The notes under the pieces are model-generated. The model was not told where the DNA came from, ran no database searches, and saw nothing but the letters and a program-made list of their open reading frames with translations. A stretch of DNA of 64,000 nt from Streptomyces canus (GTDB taxonomy: Bacteria; Actinomycetota; Actinomycetes; Streptomycetales; Streptomycetaceae): NCBI RefSeq assembly GCF_030815415.1, contig NZ_JAUSWW010000001.1, forward strand, positions 1,302,001 to 1,366,000. Reading direction: 5' to 3'. Shown piece by piece: positions 42,002-50,902 of this stretch. Both the position numbers and the translations under genes were made by a program. How positions within the stretch are numbered: the stretch's first letter is position 1; every line of letters begins with the position of its first letter.

Positions 42002-42382
42002 TCACAACGTGACGCGGATGCCGACCGTGCCGTTCACGCCCCGGCGCAGCCGGCTGCCGAGGAGGCTGAGCCGGCCGGTGATGCCGTACTTGCGGGCGAT
42101 GAGCCTGCGGTAGTGGGCAGTGGTCTCGGCGTCGCAGATCGCGGCGGTGGCCCGCACCGGGTCGCCGGTCGGATTGCCGCGCAGGTCGCAGGGGCCGACG
42201 AGGACGTCGGCGCGGGCCCGGATCCGCTTGACCTTCCAGGAGTCGGCGACCGTCCACACGCCGAGGGCGTCCCCGTCGCGCACCACCCATACCGGGGTGG
42301 GAACCGGGCTGCCGTTCTTGCGGTAGCTCGTGATCAGCAGGTACTTCCCGGCACCGAGCCGGTCCAGCGGCGTGTCGCTCAT
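42002..42382 (-). CDS. PPOX-class F420/FMN-dependent oxidoreductase-like protein
   Basis: A 126-residue split-barrel protein: LGAGKYLLITSYRKNGSPVPTPVWVVRDGDALGVWTVADSWKVKRIRARADVLVGPCDLRGNPTGDPVRATAAI. This is the pyridoxamine-phosphate-oxidase-like fold; the short form with this opening is the usual F420-dependent TIGR03666-type protein of actinobacteria. It probably reduces an unknown small molecule. It is convergent with the secreted hydrolase. Confidence 0.85.
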   Translation of the reverse strand: MSDTPLDRLGAGKYLLITSYRKNGSPVPTPVWVVRDGDALGVWTVADSWKVKRIRARADVLVGPCDLRGNPTGDPVRATAAICDAETTAHYRRLIARKYGITGRLSLLGSRLRRGVNGTVGIRVTL

Positions 42383-42501
42383 GGCGGGGAGTCTAGGCAG
42401 AGATCATCGGGCCGGTGCTTCCCGGGGCGCGAACAATTCGGTTCACCTCTGGTTTCGTCCGGGGGATGCTGGTGGTGACGCACCGGACAGGGGGCTTCTC
42501 A

Positions 42502-43488
42502 GTGACCTGGAAACCTGGAGACGGCGCACGCGGCACGCTGGAGGTCGTGTGCGACGAGTCGGGGTCGGACGGGGAGAACCTCACCGGCGGCAACACCGAC
42601 GTGTTCGCGCACGGCAGTGTGTCCATGCCGACGGAGGTCGCCGCCGCGTACGTCCAGGAGGTCCGGGACCGGATCCGCTCGCCCGCCACCGAGTACAAGG
42701 CCAACCATCTGCTGCGGGAGAAGCACCGGGACGTCCTGGAGTGGCTGCTCTCGCCCTCGGGCCCGCTCGACGGGCACGCCCATGTCCACCTCACCGAGAA
42801 GGCGTACTTCGTCGTGGACCGGACCGTCGACCTGCTGCTCGGCGACGAGGCGGAGGCGCTCGCCCTGTACCGGCTGGGGCGGCGGGAGTTCGGCGAGGAG
42901 CGGTGGCGGGACTTCCTCGACGCGGCCAACCGGCTGCTTCGGGTACGGGTCAACGGGGAGGCGGAGGGTCCCGTCGACGGGTTCTTCCGCACGGTGGACG
43001 ACCTGCGGCGCGCGCATCCCGGCAGGGAGATCCTGGAGCGGCTCGCGGCGGCCCGGCCCCGCGCCGACGCCTACCGGGCGCGCCTGCTCGAAGGGCCGCC
43101 CGTGATCCCCGTACTCAATCCGCTGCTGCCCGCCATCGTGCACACGGTCGCGCACTGGAGCACCGGCGGGCGGACCGTGCGGGTGGTGCACGACCGGCAG
43201 AACATGCTCACCGAGCAGCGCATCGCGTGGATCGAGGAGCAGGCGGCGCGGGCCGGGATCGGGTTCGCCGGTCTGGAGCTGGCGCAGGCGCGCTGGGACC
43301 CGCGGATCCTGCTGGCCGACTTCCTCGCCGGGATCGCCCGCAAGCTGGCGTCCGACGAACTGAACGGGCGCGCGGACCCGGCGCTCATCGCGCTGCTGCG
43401 CCCCTTCGTGGGTACGACGTCGGTGTGGGGGGACGCGCGCAGCCGGGCCTCGCTCGCGGAAAACGCGGAAAGTGCCGCAGCCCTCTGA
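42502..43488 (+). CDS. DUF3800-like protein
   Basis: About 328 residues. The opening GTLEVVCDESGSDGENLTGGNTDVFAHGSV with a strand-then-DESG motif, EYKANHLLREKHRDVLEWLL and DRQNMLTEQRIAWIEEQA are the marks of DUF3800, a RNase-H-like fold family often found in defence or mobile loci. The late aspartates WDPRILLADFLAG may complete the metal site. The start is uncertain: GTG 42502 with GGGGG eight bases ahead is chosen; ATG 42466 is in frame upstream. No other defence genes are near. Confidence 0.65.
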   Translation: MTWKPGDGARGTLEVVCDESGSDGENLTGGNTDVFAHGSVSMPTEVAAAYVQEVRDRIRSPATEYKANHLLREKHRDVLEWLLSPSGPLDGHAHVHLTEKAYFVVDRTVDLLLGDEAEALALYRLGRREFGEERWRDFLDAANRLLRVRVNGEAEGPVDGFFRTVDDLRRAHPGREILERLAAARPRADAYRARLLEGPPVIPVLNPLLPAIVHTVAHWSTGGRTVRVVHDRQNMLTEQRIAWIEEQAARAGIGFAGLELAQARWDPRILLADFLAGIARKLASDELNGRADPALIALLRPFVGTTSVWGDARSRASLAENAESAAAL

Positions 43489-43572
43489 CCAAACATCAAC
43501 ACTGCCGTCTAGATTGCTGGTTGACGTCGTAAGCCATGTACTCCACCAGGCATTCCAGGAGACCCGAGCCCT

Positions 43573-44391
43573 GTGACGGACGCCGAGGACCTCGCCGCGA
43601 CCCTGCGCCGGCGGATCAACACGCTGCAGCCGCACACGGCGCGGATCTGGAACTACTGGCTGGGCGGCGGGGACTACTACGAGGTCGATCGCGCGGCGGG
43701 TGACCGGATCCGTGAACTGCACCCGGACATCGGCGAGTACGCGCGCGCCGACCGGTTGTTCCTGGGGCGCGCGGTGCGGCATCTGGTCGCGGAGGCCGGG
43801 ATCCGCCAGTTCCTCGACATCGGCACCGGGCTCCCCACCGCGGACAATACGCACGAGGTGGCCCAGCGCCTCGCCCCGGCGTCACGGGTCGTCTACGTCG
43901 ACAACGACCCGCTGGTCCTGGCCCACGCCCGTGCCCTGCTCACCAGCACTTCTCAGGGGGCGACCGACCATCTCGACGAGGACCTGCGCAATGTGGAGCA
44001 GATCCTCCAACGGGCCGCCGTCACCCTGGACTTCACGCGCCCGGTGGCCCTGCTGCTGCTCGGCGTGGTCATCTTCATCGACGACGAGGAGGACCCTTAC
44101 GGCATCGTGCGCCGGCTCATGCACGCGTTGCCGTCCGGCAGCCATCTCGTGCTGTCGCACACCGTCGTCCACCCGTCGATGCCGGACGTCGACGAGGCCG
44201 TGCGGTTCTGGAACGCGCACGGCACGCCCCGGCTGACCCAGCGCCCGCCCGAGGCGGTGGCCCGGTTCTTCGACGGGCTCGACCTGCTGGAGCCGGGGGT
44301 GGTGTCGTGCTCGCGCTGGCGTCCCGAGCGCACGAACGGTGCCGAGCCGCGGCAGGTGGCTCTGTACGGCGGAGTGGGGCGCAAGAGGTGA
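43573..44391 (+). CDS. SAM-dependent methyltransferase, DUF574 family
   Basis: A 272-residue protein of the actinobacteria-specific DUF574 group. TARIWNYWLGGGDYYEVDRAAGDRI is its signature, and IRQFLDIGTGLPTADNTHEVAQRLAPASRVVYVDNDPLVLAHARALL is the SAM-binding Rossmann motif. VALLLLGVVIFIDDEEDPYGIVRRLMHALPSGSHLVLSH follows. Family members are numerous in Streptomyces and mostly of unknown substrate. The GTG at 43573 starts the frame. Confidence 0.92.
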   Translation: MTDAEDLAATLRRRINTLQPHTARIWNYWLGGGDYYEVDRAAGDRIRELHPDIGEYARADRLFLGRAVRHLVAEAGIRQFLDIGTGLPTADNTHEVAQRLAPASRVVYVDNDPLVLAHARALLTSTSQGATDHLDEDLRNVEQILQRAAVTLDFTRPVALLLLGVVIFIDDEEDPYGIVRRLMHALPSGSHLVLSHTVVHPSMPDVDEAVRFWNAHGTPRLTQRPPEAVARFFDGLDLLEPGVVSCSRWRPERTNGAEPRQVALYGGVGRKR

Positions 44392-44488
44392 ACGCGGGCG
44401 CCCCGGGCCGCGTATGACAGGGAGGTGCTCGACTACCGGAGCGCCACGCGGTGTTGATGCCGTGCTGTTCGGGGTTCGGGAGCCATGC

Positions 44489-45871
44489 ATGAGGCACGCA
44501 CGACGACGGATGGTCCGGCGAGTGACACGGCTGGCCGCCGTCGGCGGACTCCTGCTCGGATCGGTCATGGTCACGCGCGCCATGGCGAGCGAGCCCTCGG
44601 ACGCCTCCGCCCTGCCGCGTACGACCGCGCAGTCGGCCTCCGCCACCGGCTCCGACCTGGTGTCGCGGCTCGGCACGTCCCGTACGGCTGGCTCCTGGAT
44701 CGACTCCGAGGGCCGGCCGGTCGTCGCCGTCACCGACAAGGACACGGCCGCCCAGGTACGCAAGGCGGGCGCCACCGCGAAGGTGGTGCGGCACAGCATG
44801 GACGACCTCAAGTCGGCGACGGGCACGCTGCGTTCGGCGCCCCGGGTGGCCGGGACGTCCTGGGCCGTGGACTACCGGACCAACGAGGTGGTGGTACGGG
44901 CCGACAGCACCGTCTCGGCCGCCGACTGGTCCCGGATGACCGAACTGGCCGAGAACATCGGCGGCTTCGTCCGCATGGAACGCACCGAGGGGACCTTCAC
45001 GACCCGTGTCAACGGGGCGCAGCCGATCCTGTCGACCGGCGGGCGCTGCTCGGCGGGATTCAACGTGACCAACGGGCAGAGCGACTTCATCCTCACCGCC
45101 GGGCACTGCGGCCCCACGGGCTCCGTCTGGTTCGCGGACAACCGGGGCCGGACGCAGATCGGCAAGACCATCGAGCAGAACTTCCCCGGCGCCGACTTCT
45201 CCCTCGTCCAGTACGACGGCGGACGGGCGGGGGACGGCGCCGACGTCGTGGCGATCGGCAACGGCAACGGGGTGCGGATCACGGGCGCCGCCGATCCGAC
45301 GGTGGGGCAGCGGGTGTTCCGCAGCGGCAGTACGAGCGGACTGCGCGACGGTACGGTCACGGCGCTGAACGCGACGGTGAACTACCCCGAGGGCACGGTC
45401 ACCGGGCTGATCGAGACGAACGTGTGCGCCGAACCCGGGGACAGCGGTGGGCCGATGTTCTCCGAGGGGATCGCGCTCGGTGTGACGTCCGGCGGCAGCG
45501 GTGACTGCACGACGGGCGGGACGACGTTCTTCCAGCCGGTGACGAAGGCGATGAGTGACCTCGGGGTCCAGATGATCGTGTCGCAGCAGCAGGCGGGGGC
45601 CGGGCAGCAGGGTGCCTCGCCGGCGCCGTCCGCGGCGGCCACGCAGGGCGCGATCGCCCCCGGCGCGGCCTCGCCGGGTTCCTCGGCTCCCGCTTCGGGC
45701 GTCGGCACGACCACGCAGACGCTGCTGGCCCGGCTCACGGACACCCGGAACATCGGTCCGGGACTGCTGGTGATCGGGGGCAGCATGATCGCGCTGGTGG
45801 CGACGCGGTTCATCCGCGCCGAGCAGGACCGCAAGGCGTATCAGCGGTACTACTCGGCGACCTGGGGCTGA
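44489..45871 (+). CDS. Streptogrisin-type serine protease with C-terminal membrane anchor
   Basis: A 460-residue exported S1 protease. After a signal (RRVTRLAAVGGLLLGSVMVTRAMA) there is an alpha-lytic-type pro-region (about 85-175), then a chymotrypsin-fold domain with His206 in TAGHC, Asp236 in GADFSLV and Ser319 in GDSGGP. A low-complexity Ala/Ser/Pro linker (about 370-415) leads to one transmembrane helix (GPGLLVIGGSMIALVATRFI) and a short basic tail. Most streptogrisins are secreted free; the anchor keeps this one on the membrane. GGGAG lies seven bases before the ATG. Confidence 0.92.
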   Translation: MRHARRRMVRRVTRLAAVGGLLLGSVMVTRAMASEPSDASALPRTTAQSASATGSDLVSRLGTSRTAGSWIDSEGRPVVAVTDKDTAAQVRKAGATAKVVRHSMDDLKSATGTLRSAPRVAGTSWAVDYRTNEVVVRADSTVSAADWSRMTELAENIGGFVRMERTEGTFTTRVNGAQPILSTGGRCSAGFNVTNGQSDFILTAGHCGPTGSVWFADNRGRTQIGKTIEQNFPGADFSLVQYDGGRAGDGADVVAIGNGNGVRITGAADPTVGQRVFRSGSTSGLRDGTVTALNATVNYPEGTVTGLIETNVCAEPGDSGGPMFSEGIALGVTSGGSGDCTTGGTTFFQPVTKAMSDLGVQMIVSQQQAGAGQQGASPAPSAAATQGAIAPGAASPGSSAPASGVGTTTQTLLARLTDTRNIGPGLLVIGGSMIALVATRFIRAEQDRKAYQRYYSATWG

Positions 45872-45936
45872 GATGACGTGAGGTGATGGCTGCCCCGGCG
45901 TCGGCCGCCGGGGCGGGGAAAGCGGGGCATGGAAAA

Positions 45937-45958
45937 GGCACCCGAGCGAGCGGGTGCC
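45937..45958. terminator. Bidirectional hairpin between protease and small-protein genes
   Basis: GGCACCCG-AGCGAG-CGGGTGCC, preceded by AAAA on the left. It lies between the protease stop at 45871 and the convergent small gene ending at 45990. Confidence 0.75.
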
Positions 45959-45989
45959 CTCGATGATCTGCCGAGTGGAGGCGTGAGAC

Positions 45990-46148
45990 CTACTGCGGGG
46001 CCGCGGCGGCCCACTCCAGGACGAGCCGCCGGTACTCTTCGCGCTGCTCGCCGCTCAGTGTCCCGCCCGACCGGAGCCACAGGGCCCTGATCTCCTCGTT
46101 GACCTCGTCAGCCGTTCTATCGAAGGCGGATTCAACAGTGGTGGACAT
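45990..46148 (-). CDS. Small acidic hypothetical protein
   Basis: A 52-residue protein, MSTTVESAFDRTADEVNEEI followed by RALWLRSGGTLSGEQREEYRRLVLEWAAAAPQ, mostly helical and charged. It has the style of small conserved Streptomyces proteins of unknown role. The ATG at 46148 has no strong ribosome site. It is next to the ROK regulator of locus C but probably unrelated to it. Confidence 0.65.
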   Translation of the reverse strand: MSTTVESAFDRTADEVNEEIRALWLRSGGTLSGEQREEYRRLVLEWAAAAPQ

Positions 46149-46285
46149 GATGTGAAGCATACGGCTCCGGAGGTGAAGGCCGCGTGAGTAAGTACGAGTA
46201 ATTCGGGCATTTCGGACCGTGTTGCTGATCACGTGCATCTGGCAGGCCAGGTGGGGCAGTTCGGACACCCCGACCGTGGCGGAAC

Positions 46286-47449
46286 TCATGCTTCCGCCGT
46301 GCCCAGCACCAGTACCTGGATCGCCAGGACGGCCGCTCCGCGGGCCCAGTCGTGAAAGTCGGACACCTTGGTCTCCAGGTCGACAGGGGCGGCCAGCGGG
46401 TGCCGTCCGGCCCGGACGGCCTCGGCCACGGACTTCCCGGCGATGTCCATCAGGCCGACCCCTTCGCCGGCGAGCAGGATCTTCTGCGGCATCGCGAAGT
46501 TGGAGATCTGCGCGACCAGGGTGCCGAGAGCGCGCGCGGCCTCGTCGATGACCCGGGCGGGCATGGGCTCGCCCGCGGCGGCGAGGGTGAGGATCTCCTC
46601 GTAGCTGTGGTCGCGGCCGGTGGCGGCGTGCACCTGGTAGCGGATATTGGGGATGGTCAGCAGCGAGACGGCACTGCCGCGTTCACCCTCGGGGGTGAGC
46701 GGGCCGTTGGGGTTGACGATCCAGTGCCGCCCGAAGCCGCGGTCCTCCTCGGCGTAGGGCACCCGGCGTCCGCCCAGCACCAGGCCGTAGCCGAGGCCGG
46801 CGCCGATGGTGAGGACGACGAAGCGCTCGAGTCCGCGGCCGGCGCCGAACCAGGTCTCGGCCTCGACCAGGGCGGCCACGTCGTTCTCCAGCACGACCGG
46901 CAGCCCCGTGCGCTCCTCGACCAGTTCGGCGAGCGGGACGTCCCGCCAGTGCAGGAACGGGGACTCCCCCACGACGGCACGCCGCCGGACCAGGCCGCCC
47001 ACCCCGATGCCGATGCCGGCGAGACGTGAGCCGTGCACACGGGCGAGCTCGGCGGTCATCTCCGCGAGCAGGTCGGCGACTTCGGCCGGCTCATGGGTGG
47101 TCAGAGGGCGGTCGTGGCGGGCCACGATGTCGCTTCGGAGGGTGGTGACCACGCCGTAGACCATGTCGTCGGTGATCTTGAAGCCGATGAACGAACGGGA
47201 TTCGACGACCACGTCCAGCGGCTGCGAGGGGCGACCGGTACGCACCTCGGCGGAAGCTCCCGCTTCGGGGACCTCGATCAGCAGGCCCGACTCGATGAGG
47301 GGTTTGGTGAGCCGGGTGAGGCTGCCCGCGGACAGGTCGAGGCGCCGGGCGAGCTCGGTGCGCGACAGCGGTCCGTGGACGAGCACCTCGATCGCCACCG
47401 AGCGTTCACCGGGGCTCAGTGGATGCCAGCTGGCGGCTACTGCGGTCAT
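46286..47449 (-). CDS. ROK-family transcriptional regulator (locus C)
   Basis: A 387-residue repressor with winged helix (SPGERSVAIEVLVHGPLSRTELARRLDLSAGSLTRLTKPLIESGLLIE) and ROK sensor (IGFKITDDMVYGVVTTL; GIGIGVGGLV; VVLENDVAALVEAETWFGAGRGLERFVVLTIGAGLGYGLVLGGRRV). As in the locus A regulator, the CxCGxxGCxE zinc motif is missing; RGFGRHWIVNPNGPLTPEGERG stands in its place. It is divergent from the locus C importer, with TTCTTTCG repeats in the 170-base gap, and probably controls it. Confidence 0.92.
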   Translation of the reverse strand: MTAVAASWHPLSPGERSVAIEVLVHGPLSRTELARRLDLSAGSLTRLTKPLIESGLLIEVPEAGASAEVRTGRPSQPLDVVVESRSFIGFKITDDMVYGVVTTLRSDIVARHDRPLTTHEPAEVADLLAEMTAELARVHGSRLAGIGIGVGGLVRRRAVVGESPFLHWRDVPLAELVEERTGLPVVLENDVAALVEAETWFGAGRGLERFVVLTIGAGLGYGLVLGGRRVPYAEEDRGFGRHWIVNPNGPLTPEGERGSAVSLLTIPNIRYQVHAATGRDHSYEEILTLAAAGEPMPARVIDEAARALGTLVAQISNFAMPQKILLAGEGVGLMDIAGKSVAEAVRAGRHPLAAPVDLETKVSDFHDWARGAAVLAIQVLVLGTAEA

Positions 47450-47470
47450 GCAGGTCAGTCTCCCCCATCA

Positions 47471-47566
47471 GGTTTCTTTCGTGATGAAACCAATATGACC
47501 ACTCTACGTCACTCAAGGTGGCCTGGAAAAGATGTTTGCACGCCTCTTGACGTCTGGATTCTTTCG
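47471..47566. promoter_or_regulatory. Inverted repeat and TTCTTTCG direct repeats in the locus C promoter
   Basis: GGTTTC-N9-GAAACC (47471-47491) lies 22 bases upstream of the ROK start. Its left arm overlaps TTCTTTCG (47474-47481), which occurs again at 47559-47566, 54 bases before the permease start. TTGACG at 47547 may be a -35 box for the importer. The repeats are candidate ROK sites. Confidence 0.5.
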
Positions 47567-47619
47567 CCACAAAAGTAAGTGGCCCGAGGACGAGCCGCCG
47601 CAGACGAGGGAGTCTCCCG

Positions 47620-48585
47620 ATGACCATCGCCTCCAGCAGCCCCCCGTCGCGTCTGCCCCTGGGCAGCGCCGAGGAGGCAGCGACGAAACCGAGGACGCGC
47701 AAGGCGCGGGCCCGCGAGGGCGGGGGCGACGGACGGCTCGCCGCGGTGTTCATCGCACCGGCCCTGCTGGGCTTCCTGGTCTTCCTGCTCTGGCCGACGC
47801 TGCGGGGCATCTACCTGAGCTTCACCCGCTTCAACCTGCTGACCCCCGCGGAGTGGGTGGGCCTCGACAACTACACGCGGATGGTCCACGACCCCATCTT
47901 CTGGGACTCGTTGAAGGTGACCGTCGAGTACGTGTTCATCAACATCGGCATCCAGACGGTCTCGGCACTCGCGATAGCCGTCCTCCTGCAGCGGCTCACC
48001 CAGTCGGCGATGCTGCGCGGGATCGTCCTCACGCCGTATCTGATGTCCAACGTGGTCGCGGGCATCGTCTGGCTGTGGATCCTGGACACCCAGCTCGGCA
48101 TCGGCAACGAGATCATCGCGGGGCTCGGCTTCGACCGCATCCCGTTCCTGGCCGACGAGACCTGGGCGATCCCGACGATCGCCCTGATCAACGTGTGGCG
48201 GCACGTCGGGTACACCGCGCTGCTGCTGTTCGCGGGCCTCCAGGCCATTCCCAACGACATGTACGAGGCCGCCAAGGTGGACGGCGCGAGCGAGTGGCGG
48301 ATGTTCTGGCGGATCACCATGCCGCTGCTGCGGCCGGTCCTGGCGGTCGTGCTGATCATGACCGTGATCGGGTCGTTCCAGGTGTTCGACACGGTCGCCG
48401 TGACGACCAACGGCGGTCCGGCGAACGCCACCAACGTGCTCCAGTTCTACATCTACGGCGCCGCGTTCGGCCGCTTCCAGTTCGGCTACGCCTCCGCGAT
48501 GTCGGTGGCCCTGCTGGTCGTCCTCAGCGCGATCACCTTCCTGCAGTACCGGCTCACCCGGGCCGGCCAGACGGATCTCGGCTGA
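47620..48585 (+). CDS. Sugar ABC transporter permease, MalF type (locus C)
   Basis: A 321-residue permease: cytoplasmic basic tail, six spans, EAA loop EAAKVDGASEWRMFWRITMPLLRPV and TNGGPANATNVLQFYIYGAAFGRFQFGY near the C terminus. GGGAG lies seven bases before the ATG. It is first in the locus C operon, so here the binding-protein gene comes third rather than first. Confidence 0.93.
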   Translation: MTIASSSPPSRLPLGSAEEAATKPRTRKARAREGGGDGRLAAVFIAPALLGFLVFLLWPTLRGIYLSFTRFNLLTPAEWVGLDNYTRMVHDPIFWDSLKVTVEYVFINIGIQTVSALAIAVLLQRLTQSAMLRGIVLTPYLMSNVVAGIVWLWILDTQLGIGNEIIAGLGFDRIPFLADETWAIPTIALINVWRHVGYTALLLFAGLQAIPNDMYEAAKVDGASEWRMFWRITMPLLRPVLAVVLIMTVIGSFQVFDTVAVTTNGGPANATNVLQFYIYGAAFGRFQFGYASAMSVALLVVLSAITFLQYRLTRAGQTDLG

Positions 48586-48601
48586 GAGAGGAGACACCGA
48601 C

Positions 48602-49534
48602 ATGGCTGCTGTGACCGCGCCGACCGCACCTGCGGCGCCCCGTACCCGTCCCGCCCGACGCCGCCCCTCCCCGGGACGGGTCGTGGCCTGGGTGGCGATG
48701 GCCGCGATGATCCTCGTGACCCTGCTGCCGTTCTACTGGATCCTGCGCACCGCGCTGTCCTCGAACACCGCCCTCGCGGCCCACCCCGGCGACCCGCTGC
48801 CGGTGGACTTCACCACCGGCGGCTTCGAGCGGGCGCTGGGCCTCCAGTCCACCGAGGAGGCGATCGCCCAGGGCGGCTCCGGCGGCGGACTGAAGTTCTG
48901 GCGCTATCTGATCAACTCGGTCGTCGTCTCGACCCTGATCACCGTCTGCCAGATCTTCTTCTCCGCCATGGCCGCCTACGCCTTCGCCCGGCTGCGGTGG
49001 CGCGGACGGGACAAGGTGTTCGGCCTGTTCCTGGCCGGCCTGATGGTCCCGGCCATCTTCACCCTGCTGCCGAACTTCGTGCTCATCAAGCAACTCGGCC
49101 TGGTCGACAACCTGTTGGGCATCGCCCTGCCGACGATGTTCATGACGCCGTTCGCGGTGTTCTTCCTGCGCCAGTTCTTCATGAACGTGCCCCGGGAGGT
49201 CGAGGAGGCCGCCCTGCTCGACGGCGCGGGCAAGATCCGGATCTTCTTCAGGGTGATGCTGCCGATGGCGTCCACACCGATCCTCACCCTCGGGGTGCTG
49301 ACGTACATCACCTCCTGGAACGACTACTTCTGGCCGCTGATGGTGTCCTACAGCGACAGCTCGCGCGTGCTCACCGTGGCCCTCGCCATCTTCCGGGCGC
49401 AGACCCCGCAGACCGGCTACGACTGGTCCGGCCTGATGGCGGCCACGCTCATCGCCGCCCTCCCGATGCTGGTCCTCTTCGGTGCCTTCGCGCGCCGCAT
49501 CGTCAGCACCATCAGCTTCACCGGCGTCAAGTAA
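48602..49534 (+). CDS. Carbohydrate ABC transporter permease, MalG type (locus C)
   Basis: A 310-residue permease with EAA loop EEAALLDGAGKIRIFFRVMLPMASTPI and the ending RRIVSTISFTGVK. A GAGAGGAG site lies eight bases before the ATG, 16 bases after the first permease. Confidence 0.93.
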   Translation: MAAVTAPTAPAAPRTRPARRRPSPGRVVAWVAMAAMILVTLLPFYWILRTALSSNTALAAHPGDPLPVDFTTGGFERALGLQSTEEAIAQGGSGGGLKFWRYLINSVVVSTLITVCQIFFSAMAAYAFARLRWRGRDKVFGLFLAGLMVPAIFTLLPNFVLIKQLGLVDNLLGIALPTMFMTPFAVFFLRQFFMNVPREVEEAALLDGAGKIRIFFRVMLPMASTPILTLGVLTYITSWNDYFWPLMVSYSDSSRVLTVALAIFRAQTPQTGYDWSGLMAATLIAALPMLVLFGAFARRIVSTISFTGVK

Positions 49535-49544
49535 GGGGACCGGA

Positions 49545-50888
49545 ATGCGAATTCGTACCGTAGCGGCGGCGACCGGAGCCCTGGCCCTGACCCTGGTGTC
49601 CGGGTGCGCGCAGGGCGGCGCGGCCGGGTCGGGCGCGAACAGCGTGACGTACTGGCTGTGGGACGCCAACCAGCTGCCCGCCTACCAGGCCTGTGCGAAG
49701 GGCTTCGAGAAGGAGAACCCCGGCCTCGACGTCAAGATCACACAGATGGGCTGGGCCGACTACTGGACCAAGCTCACCGCGAGCTTCATCGCCGGCACGG
49801 AGCCGGACGTGTTCACCGACCACATCCAGAAGTTCGGCCAGTTCGCCGACCTCAAGGTGCTCGAACCGCTGGACGACCTCGGCATCGACGACTCCTCCTA
49901 CCAGGCGGGCCTGGGCGCCAACTGGACGGGCCAGGACGGCCATCGCTACGGAGCGCCCAAGGACTGGGACACCGTGGCGCTCTTCTACAACCAGAAGATG
50001 GTCAAGGACGCCGGGCTCACGGCCGACGAGCTCAACACCCTCGCCTGGAACCCGCGGGACGGCGGCACCTTCGAGAAGACGATCGCCCACCTGACCGTCG
50101 ACAAGAACGGCAAACGCGGCGACGAACCCGGCTTCGACAAGAACAACGTCAAGGTGTACGGCCTCGCCACGGGCGGCGCGGGCGACGGCGACGGGCAGAC
50201 CACCTGGAGCCCGTTCGTCGAATCGGCGGGCTGGCACTACACGGACAAGGCGCGCTGGGGCACCAAGTACCGGTACGACAGCAAGACCTTCCAGTCGGTG
50301 ATCGACTGGTACTTCGGCCTGGCGAAGAAGGGCTACCTCGCCCCCTTCACCGACTACACCGACGGCGCCAACCCGGCCAACGCCCAGGTCGCCTCGGGCC
50401 GGGCGGCGGCCTCCTTCGACGGCGCCTGGATGATCTCGACGTACTACGGCACCAAGGGCCTGAAGGTCGGCACCGCCCCCACGCCGACCGGCCCGAGCGG
50501 CAAGCGGGCCACGATGATGAACGGCCTCGCCGACTCGGTCACCAAGAACGCCCGCAACAAGGACGGCGCGAAGAAGTGGGTGCGGTACCTGGCCTCCGAC
50601 GCCTGCCAGAAGACCGTCGGCGGCTACGGCATCGTCTTCCCGGCCACCCCGTCGGGCACCGAGGCCGCCGTGGCCGCGTACAAGAAGAAGGGCATCGACG
50701 TGTCCGCCTTCACCGAACCGGTCACCGACAAGAAGGACTCCAGGACCTTCTCCTTCCCGATCACCGACTACGCGGCGGACGTCTACGCCCTGATGCGCCC
50801 GGCCATGCAGGACGTCTTCGCCAACGGGGCCCCCGTGAGCGGCCTGACCGAAACCAATGACCAGATCAACTTCATCCTCGGCCAGTGA
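49545..50888 (+). CDS. Extracellular sugar-binding lipoprotein (locus C)
   Basis: A 447-residue solute-binding lipoprotein; the signal MRIRTVAAATGALALTLVSGCAQ has a lipobox ending at Cys21. The mature part begins SVTYWLWDANQLPAYQACAKGFEKENPGLDVKITQMGWADYW. DGAWMISTYYGTKGLKVGTAPTP and YGAPKDWDTVALFYNQKM are typical. Its ATG is 10 bases after the permease stop. It delivers an unknown saccharide to the two permeases. Confidence 0.95.
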   Translation: MRIRTVAAATGALALTLVSGCAQGGAAGSGANSVTYWLWDANQLPAYQACAKGFEKENPGLDVKITQMGWADYWTKLTASFIAGTEPDVFTDHIQKFGQFADLKVLEPLDDLGIDDSSYQAGLGANWTGQDGHRYGAPKDWDTVALFYNQKMVKDAGLTADELNTLAWNPRDGGTFEKTIAHLTVDKNGKRGDEPGFDKNNVKVYGLATGGAGDGDGQTTWSPFVESAGWHYTDKARWGTKYRYDSKTFQSVIDWYFGLAKKGYLAPFTDYTDGANPANAQVASGRAAASFDGAWMISTYYGTKGLKVGTAPTPTGPSGKRATMMNGLADSVTKNARNKDGAKKWVRYLASDACQKTVGGYGIVFPATPSGTEAAVAAYKKKGIDVSAFTEPVTDKKDSRTFSFPITDYAADVYALMRPAMQDVFANGAPVSGLTETNDQINFILGQ

Positions 50889-50902
50889 AAGGCACTTACT
50901 CC

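Noticed and set aside
42502..44391. A defence island made of the DUF3800-like and DUF574 genes
   Set aside because: DUF574 methyltransferases are common Streptomyces proteins and no nuclease, toxin, restriction or mobile gene is nearby.
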